DNA of 9,929 nucleotides, taken from Coriobacteriaceae bacterium (lineage in GTDB: Bacteria; Actinomycetota; Coriobacteriia; Anaerosomatales; D1FN1-002). The stretch is from positions 1 through 9,929 of the forward strand of contig PNNM01000039.1 in assembly GCA_013824215.1 (NCBI GenBank). Reading direction: 5' to 3'. The position numbers and the translations under genes are program-made. Shown here in pieces: positions 5,429 through 9,929 of this stretch (positions are counted from its first letter, which is position 1; each line of letters begins with the position of its first letter). The notes beneath the pieces are model-generated. The model was not told the origin of the DNA and searched no databases. It worked only from the letters and a program-made list of their open reading frames with translations.

Positions 5429-6694
5429 ATGAGACCGGTCACCCCCAGGGGATTCAGGGACGTGTTGCTGCAGGAGGCCGCCGAGCGCGAGGCGCTCGTC
5501 TCCTCACTGCTCGGCGCGATCGACGCGTGGGGATATGCTCCCGTGGCGACGCCCGTCGTCGAGGAATACCGCACGCTGGAGACCGGCGCCGGCGGCCCGC
5601 TCGAGGGGACGGCGTTCCGCCTGCTGGATGTGGACGGCTCGCTCTTGGCGCTGCGTCCGGAGATGACCGTGCCGATCGCGCGGCTCGTCGCCATGCGGCT
5701 CTCGGCCGAGGAAGGCCCTCAGCGCCTGCGCTATGCGGCCGACGTCTACCGGGAGCACGAGTCCCTGCGCGGCGAGGCACGGCAGTTCACGCAGGTCGGC
5801 GTGGAGCTGGTGGGTGCATCCGGTCCCGCGGCCGACGCCGAGGTGATCGCCGTGCTGGTGGACGCGCTGGACGCTGCCGGGCTCGCCGAGTTCACCGTGA
5901 GCGTCGGCACCGTGGCCGTGCTGCGCGCGGTGCTCGAGGCCTCGGGGGCGCCGGCTCCCTGGCGCGCCGAGGTGATGGAAGCTGCTCACGGCCGCAACCT
6001 TGTGGCGCTGGACCGGCTGGCCGGGCTCGAAGGCCTGCCGGGGCAGGTCGCCTCGGCGGTACGCGAGGTCCCGCGCCTGCGCGGAGGCGCCGAGGCGATC
6101 GACGCGTGCCGCACGCACGCGGCAGCCTGCGGCTGCGCGGCCGCACTCGACGACCTGGCGGCCACGTGGCGCCTGCTGGACGCCGCCGGGGTGCAGGACA
6201 GCGTCCGGGTGGACTTCGGCGTCATGCGCGCGTTCGACTACTACACCGGCCTCGTGATCGAGGCCTACGCTCCCGGCCTGGGCGTCCCGCTCGGTGGAGG
6301 CGGCCGCTACGACGGTGTGCTCGCGCGCTTCGGGACGCCCGCGCCCGCGGCAGGCTTCGCGCTCGGGCTCGAACGCGTGCACATCGCGCTGGCCGAGCAG
6401 GGCACCGGCGTGCGCGTTCGCGAACTCGACGCGGTGCTCGGCGGGCAGGACCCCGCCGCCGTTCTGGCCGCGGCGCGCGTCCTGCGCGAGGCCGGCTGGC
6501 GCGTGCGGGTGGCGCCCGGCGAGACCGGCTCGGCGCTGGCAAGAGCGGCCGGGACCGCCGAGGCCGCCGAGGCGCTGGAGGTCCGCGACGGCGCCGTCGT
6601 CCGCGTGGATCGCTCCGGCGGGCCTGCGCTGCCGCTCGGCGAACCGGTCCCCGCGCCGCCGAGCTCGACATGGGCCGCGGGAGGCGGCAGATGA
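5429..6694 (+). CDS. hisZ: ATP phosphoribosyltransferase regulatory subunit HisZ
   Basis: The 421-aa protein is a histidyl-tRNA-synthetase paralogue that lacks tRNA charging and forms the regulatory partner of short HisG, allowing catalysis and histidine feedback. It opens with the family's VTPRGFRDVL. Class II synthetase motifs are visible: motif 2 around YREHESLRGEARQFTQVGVE (from Y107), the histidine signature RAFDYYTG (267-274), and motif 3 GGGGRYDGVLARFG with AGFALGLERV (from G289). The C-terminal part (about 330-421) is short and ends in a P/S/A/G-rich tail, not a full HisRS anticodon domain. A true HisRS would be expected to keep that domain and would not sit directly before hisG. hisZ is the first gene of the his operon, and its stop overlaps the hisG start (ATGA). 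Confidence 0.93.
   Translation: MRPVTPRGFRDVLLQEAAEREALVSSLLGAIDAWGYAPVATPVVEEYRTLETGAGGPLEGTAFRLLDVDGSLLALRPEMTVPIARLVAMRLSAEEGPQRLRYAADVYREHESLRGEARQFTQVGVELVGASGPAADAEVIAVLVDALDAAGLAEFTVSVGTVAVLRAVLEASGAPAPWRAEVMEAAHGRNLVALDRLAGLEGLPGQVASAVREVPRLRGGAEAIDACRTHAAACGCAAALDDLAATWRLLDAAGVQDSVRVDFGVMRAFDYYTGLVIEAYAPGLGVPLGGGGRYDGVLARFGTPAPAAGFALGLERVHIALAEQGTGVRVRELDAVLGGQDPAAVLAAARVLREAGWRVRVAPGETGSALARAAGTAEAAEALEVRDGAVVRVDRSGGPALPLGEPVPAPPSSTWAAGGGR
6679..6684 (+). promoter_or_regulatory. Ribosome binding site of hisG
   Basis: GGGAGG inside the 3' end of hisZ is 6 nt before the ATG at 6691. It selects that ATG over the in-frame ATG at 6670, which has no good site. Confidence 0.75.
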
Positions 6695-7359
6695 TCGCGC
6701 GGGGAGCGAGAGGGAGCGCCGGCCGCGAGCTTCTGCGCGTCGCCGTGCCCAAGGGCGCGCTGTTCGACGGTTCGGTGGCCACACTGGCCGCCGCCGGCTA
6801 CGAGATCGCGGCGCTCGAGGACCTCGGCAGGCAGCTTTCGGTGGTCTGCGGCGGTATCGAGTACGTCGTCGCCAAGCCCTGGGACGTCCCCGTGTTCGTC
6901 GCGCACGGCGCCGCCGACTGCGGCATCGCGGGTGCGGACTCCATCATCGAAGCCGCCCTCGATCTCGTGGAGATGGTGGACCTGCGCTTCGGGGCGTGCC
7001 GTTTCGTCGTGGCCGAGCCCGAGGACGCCGACGGGACCGTCGATGAGCAGTACCGGCACCTCGGCGTGATCCGAGTGGCCACGAAGTATCCGCGCGTGAC
7101 GGAAGCGCACTTCGCGCAAAGGGGCGTGCAGGTGGAGATAGTCAAGCTGTACGGCAACATCGAACTCGCCCCGATGACGGGGCTGGCCGAGCGGATCGTC
7201 GACATCACCGCCACCGGCACGACGCTGCGTGAGAACCGTCTGCGCATCGTCGAGGAGGTGCTCGCGTCCACGGCGCGCTTCGTCGCCAACCCGGCCGCGT
7301 TGCGCACGCGGCCGCAGGTCGCCGAGATGGCGGCCCGGCTCGCCGGCGCGGTGCGCTAG
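6691..7359 (+). CDS. hisG: ATP phosphoribosyltransferase catalytic subunit HisG, short form
   Basis: HisG condenses ATP with PRPP to form phosphoribosyl-ATP, the first committed step of histidine synthesis. The 222-aa length marks the short form, which lacks the C-terminal ACT-like regulatory domain of long HisG and needs HisZ. Visible motifs are the N-terminal RVAVPKGALFDG (about 17-28), CGIAGADSIIE, the family signature VKLYGNIELAPMTGLAE (151-167) and the PRPP loop DITATGTTLREN (171-182). The start overlaps the hisZ stop by 4 nt (ATGA) with a good ribosome site, so the two subunits are translationally coupled, as suits a stoichiometric complex. The first 14 residues (MIARGARGSAGREL) are an unconserved lead-in. 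Confidence 0.96.
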   Translation: MIARGARGSAGRELLRVAVPKGALFDGSVATLAAAGYEIAALEDLGRQLSVVCGGIEYVVAKPWDVPVFVAHGAADCGIAGADSIIEAALDLVEMVDLRFGACRFVVAEPEDADGTVDEQYRHLGVIRVATKYPRVTEAHFAQRGVQVEIVKLYGNIELAPMTGLAERIVDITATGTTLRENRLRIVEEVLASTARFVANPAALRTRPQVAEMAARLAGAVR

Positions 7360-7369
7360 GATGTCTGCG

Positions 7370-7388
7370 GCGCCGGGACCCCCGGTGC
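7370..7388 (+). other. GC-rich hairpin between hisG and hisD
   Basis: GCGCCGGG and CCCGGTGC form an 8-bp stem with one G-U pair around an ACC loop, inside the 54-nt gap before hisD. No T tract follows (TTCGATGA), so it is not a standard terminator. It could stabilise the upstream message or modulate hisD translation, or be incidental in DNA this rich in GC. Confidence 0.35.
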
Positions 7389-7413
7389 TTCGATGAGGGA
7401 GGAAGGCAAGCCG

Positions 7414-8739
7414 ATGATGCGCAGGATCGAGCTGGCCCGGGGGCAGACGCTGTCCGAGGCCGACATCGTCCGCTCGGGAGGCATCGACGCCGAGATCCTC
7501 GGCGTGGCCCAGCGCATCGTCGACGACGTGCGCACCCGTGGCGACGAGGCGCTCCGCGAGTACACGAAGACGCTGGACAAGGCCGACGTCGCGGAGTTCC
7601 GTGTGCCCGAGGCGGAGATCGAGGCGGCCGTGGCCGTCGTCGGCGACGAGTTCCTGGACGCGCTGTCCACCGCCGCCGACGCGATCGAGGACTTCCACCG
7701 CCGGCAGGTGCCGCAGTCGTGGTTCGTCACGCACGAGGGCGGTGTCTTCCTCGGCCAGAAGGTGACACCTCTCTTCAGGGTCGGCATCTACGTGCCCGGC
7801 GGCCGCGCGCGCTACCCCTCTTCGGTGCTGATGAACGCCATCCCGGCGGTCGTGGCCGGCGTCGACGAGATCGCGATGGCGTGTCCGCCCGACGCCGACG
7901 GCTCGGTGAGCCCGTACACGCTGGCGGCGGCCTCGGTGGCTGGCGTCGACGAGGTCTACCGGATGGGTGGGGCGCAGGCGGTTGCCGCGCTCGCGTACGG
8001 GACCGCGTCGGTCCGGCGCGTCGACAAGATCACCGGCCCGGGCAACGCCTACGTCACCGCGGCCAAGAAGCTGGTGATGGGCGATGTCGGCATCGACATG
8101 CTCGCAGGCCCCTCCGAGGTGCTGGTGCTCGCCGATGAGACCGCCGTGCCCGCGTTCGTCGCGATCGACCTGATGGCGCAGGCCGAGCACGACCCGCGTG
8201 CGGTGACCTATCTGGTCACGACGTCGCCCGACCTCCCCGGTGAGGTGGACGAGGCGCTGGAGGCGCTGCTGGCCGAGGCCCCGCGCGCCGACGTGATCCG
8301 CCGCTCGCTGACGGACAACGGCGTCGTGGTCGTGTGCCCCGACATCGCCTCGGCGCTCGAGGTGGCCAACGCGGTGGCGCCCGAGCACCTCGAGGTCATG
8401 TGCGCCGAGCCGTTCGAGCTCCTGGGCTCGATCCGCAACGCGGGCGCCATCTTCCTCGGGCCGTGGACGCCCGAGTCGGTCGGCGACTACGTGGCCGGGC
8501 CCAACCACGTCCTGCCCACCGGCGGCACGGCGCGCTTCTCCTCGCCGCTGTCCGTCGACGACTTCGTGAAGAAGTCCTCGGTGATCTCGTACTCCTACGA
8601 GGCGCTGGAGATGGACGGCCCAACCGTCGTGCGGCTGGCCGAGGCCGAGGGCCTGGACGCGCACGCCGCGGCGGTCATGCTGCGCCTCGAAGCGCTGGCT
8701 GCATACGTCACCGACGAGCCCGACGAAGCGGACGGGTAG
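7414..8739 (+). CDS. hisD: Histidinol dehydrogenase
   Basis: HisD performs the last two steps of the pathway, oxidising L-histidinol to L-histidinal and then L-histidine with NAD and a Zn ion. The 441-aa length is typical. Family motifs are VGIYVPGGRARYPSSVLMNA, GGAQAVAALAYG, KITGPGNAYVTAAKK, GIDMLAGPSEVLVLAD and GPNHVLPTGG. The Zn ligands are present as Q256 and H259 (AQAEHDP), D358 (GDYVAGPNH) and H417 (LDAHAAA). The catalytic E324-H325 pair is in APEHLE. The ATG at 7414 is chosen because GGGAGGAAGG (7397-7406) ends 7 nt upstream. The ATG at 7393 has no ribosome site and would swallow this one. ATG 7417 is an equal alternative. It follows hisG by 54 nt. Confidence 0.97.
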   Translation: MMRRIELARGQTLSEADIVRSGGIDAEILGVAQRIVDDVRTRGDEALREYTKTLDKADVAEFRVPEAEIEAAVAVVGDEFLDALSTAADAIEDFHRRQVPQSWFVTHEGGVFLGQKVTPLFRVGIYVPGGRARYPSSVLMNAIPAVVAGVDEIAMACPPDADGSVSPYTLAAASVAGVDEVYRMGGAQAVAALAYGTASVRRVDKITGPGNAYVTAAKKLVMGDVGIDMLAGPSEVLVLADETAVPAFVAIDLMAQAEHDPRAVTYLVTTSPDLPGEVDEALEALLAEAPRADVIRRSLTDNGVVVVCPDIASALEVANAVAPEHLEVMCAEPFELLGSIRNAGAIFLGPWTPESVGDYVAGPNHVLPTGGTARFSSPLSVDDFVKKSSVISYSYEALEMDGPTVVRLAEAEGLDAHAAAVMLRLEALAAYVTDEPDEADG

Positions 8740-8743
8740 AGCC

Positions 8744-9871
8744 ATGGACCGACTGCGACCGCCTCGGCCGGACCTGGAGGACCTCGTCCCGTACGACGCC
8801 AAGGACATCGACGCCGAGGTCTACCTGCACGCCAATGAGAACCCTTCCGACCTGCCGGGCGAGGTGCTCGACAAGATCTCCGAGCGCATCCGCAGCGTCG
8901 GGTTCAACCGCTACCCCGACCCGCTCGCCAACGACCTTCGCGCGCTGATCGCCGAGGCCAACGGCCTGGAGGCCGGCAACGTGCTCGTCGGCAACGGTGG
9001 CGACGAGCTCATCTTCGACCTGCTGCTGGCGTGGGGCGGCCCGGGGCGCACGATGCTGGACCTGCCACCCACATTCACGATGTACGCGATCGACGCGAAG
9101 GTCACCGGCACGCAGGTGGTGAGCATCCCTCGCCGCGCCGGCTTCTCGGTGGACGAGGAGGCGGTTCTCGACCGGGTGGGCGAGGGCGACATCGACGTCG
9201 TGGTGGTCTCGCACCCGAACAACCCGACCGGCACGCTGACCCCCGAGACGTTCCTGATCGACCTGCTGCGCGCCACCGACGCGCTCGTGCTCGTGGACGA
9301 GGCGTACTTCGAGTTCTCGCGGCACACGATGCGCCCGCACATGGAGCGGCACCCGAACCTCGTCATCCTGCGCACGTTCTCGAAAGCGTTCTCGCTGGCC
9401 GGACTGCGCGTGGGCTACCTGCTCGCCAACGCCGACGTGGTGCGAGAGCTGACCAAGGTGCGCCAGCCGTTCTCGGTGGACCGCTTCAGCCAGATGGTGG
9501 CGCGCATGGTCTTCCGCGAGCGCGCCGCCTTCGAGTCGCAGATCAGCGACCTGATCCGCCAGCGCGACGTGCTCGTCGATGGCCTGTCGCAGTTCGATCC
9601 GGTCACGGTCTTTCCTTCCGAGGCCAACTTCGTGCTCTTCCGCGTGCCGATGGCCTCGGCGGTCTGGCGGGACCTGTTGCACGAGCACGGTGTGCTGATA
9701 CGCGACTTCTCGCGCGCGGAGGGCCTGGAGGACTGCCTGCGCGTCACGGTGGGCCTGCCCGAGCAGAACGCGCGGTTCCTGAGGGCGATGGAGGAGATAC
9801 TCTCGGCGAGGAGCGCTGCGGACCACTTCGGCGTGGCGGCGACGGCGAGCAGGCACGACAAGGGCGAGTAG
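8744..9871 (+). CDS. hisC: Histidinol-phosphate aminotransferase
   Basis: HisC is a PLP enzyme of aminotransferase fold type I that converts imidazole-acetol phosphate and glutamate to L-histidinol phosphate and 2-oxoglutarate. The 375-aa protein shows LHANENP near the N-terminus, NRYPDP (typical of HisC), GNGGDELI, SHPNNPTG (N159-G163), VDEAYFEF with D185 and Y188, the PLP lysine K214 in RTFSKAFSLAGLRVGY, and R333 in LRVTVG for substrate carboxylate or phosphate contact. The start is 4 nt after the hisD stop, and the ribosome site is weak (GGACGGG region), so coupling is likely. The last 20 or so residues (AADHFGVAATASRHDKGE) extend beyond the usual end of the fold and look unstructured. Related aminotransferases exist, but the operon makes HisC secure. 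Confidence 0.96.
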   Translation: MDRLRPPRPDLEDLVPYDAKDIDAEVYLHANENPSDLPGEVLDKISERIRSVGFNRYPDPLANDLRALIAEANGLEAGNVLVGNGGDELIFDLLLAWGGPGRTMLDLPPTFTMYAIDAKVTGTQVVSIPRRAGFSVDEEAVLDRVGEGDIDVVVVSHPNNPTGTLTPETFLIDLLRATDALVLVDEAYFEFSRHTMRPHMERHPNLVILRTFSKAFSLAGLRVGYLLANADVVRELTKVRQPFSVDRFSQMVARMVFRERAAFESQISDLIRQRDVLVDGLSQFDPVTVFPSEANFVLFRVPMASAVWRDLLHEHGVLIRDFSRAEGLEDCLRVTVGLPEQNARFLRAMEEILSARSAADHFGVAATASRHDKGE

Positions 9872-9895
9872 GGCTTTCCGAGAGAGGGGGCGGCG

Positions 9896-9929
9896 ATGGG
9901 CCGCACCGGGAGCGTGGAGCGAAAGACAT
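9896..9929 (+). CDS. hisB: Imidazoleglycerol-phosphate dehydratase, first 11 codons only
   Basis: Only MGRTGSVERKT is inside the window. This matches the usual HisB opening 'RxAxVERxTxET', and its position after hisC in a his operon supports the call. GAGGGGG (9884-9890) lies 5 nt upstream as ribosome site. The gap after the hisC stop is 24 nt. The identification rests on a very short fragment plus context. Confidence 0.75.
   Translation, partial: MGRTGSVERKT

Noticed and set aside
5422..6690. Frame +1 reading upstream of hisG beginning at the ATG at 5422
   Set aside because: It is an R/G/A-rich out-of-frame reading of hisZ; real hisG similarity begins only after 6691.
6307..8808. Long minus-strand open frame (about 830 codons) opposite hisZ-hisG-hisD
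   Set aside because: It spans three well-defined his genes antisense to them and has the same low-information composition; no motif is visible.
8708..9856. Minus-strand open frame opposite hisC
   Set aside because: It mirrors hisC and is explained by codon bias; hisC has all its catalytic motifs on the plus strand.

Overview
The window is GC-rich chromosomal DNA from a bacterium, most likely an actinomycete-type lineage outside the classical Streptomyces/Mycobacterium group. A Coriobacteriia-like or other deep Actinomycetota origin is an inference from the strong G/C third-position bias, the DnaE1-type polymerase and the use of short HisG plus HisZ. No marker gene fixes the taxonomy.

Layout. 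Positions 1-275 (minus strand) hold the N-terminal part of a membrane-anchored protein that runs off the left edge. Positions 276-568 hold no convincing gene, only two short inverted repeats. Positions 569-1214 (minus strand) are a two-gene toxin-antitoxin operon: an AbrB/SpoVT-type antitoxin and a PIN-domain toxin that overlap by 14 nt. A recognisable promoter lies upstream, and its -10 box sits inside an inverted repeat that probably acts as the autoregulatory operator. From 1477 everything is on the plus strand. A TrpR-superfamily regulator of the YerC/YecD type is followed after 2 nt by dnaE, the replicative DNA polymerase III alpha subunit (1172 aa). After a 116-nt gap comes a compact histidine operon, hisZ-hisG-hisD-hisC-hisB, with hisB cut by the right edge.

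How the genes work together. HisZ and short HisG together make the ATP phosphoribosyltransferase that starts histidine synthesis. HisC and HisD catalyse late steps, and HisB begins beyond hisC. The gap before hisZ carries a perfect TTGACA -35 box and, just downstream, a 34-bp dyad (10-bp perfect arms, central TGCA) covering the expected -10. This looks like a repressor operator for the his operon. The TrpR-family gene 4 kb upstream is a natural candidate for the repressor, so the window may hold a histidine-sensing regulator, its operator and its target operon separated by dnaE. That link is an inference.

Nothing here looks like a new defence system, mobile element, CRISPR array or RNA gene. 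The points worth a second look are the his operator, the tight yerC-dnaE coupling, the intact PHP metal site in DnaE and the promoter/operator of the toxin-antitoxin operon.
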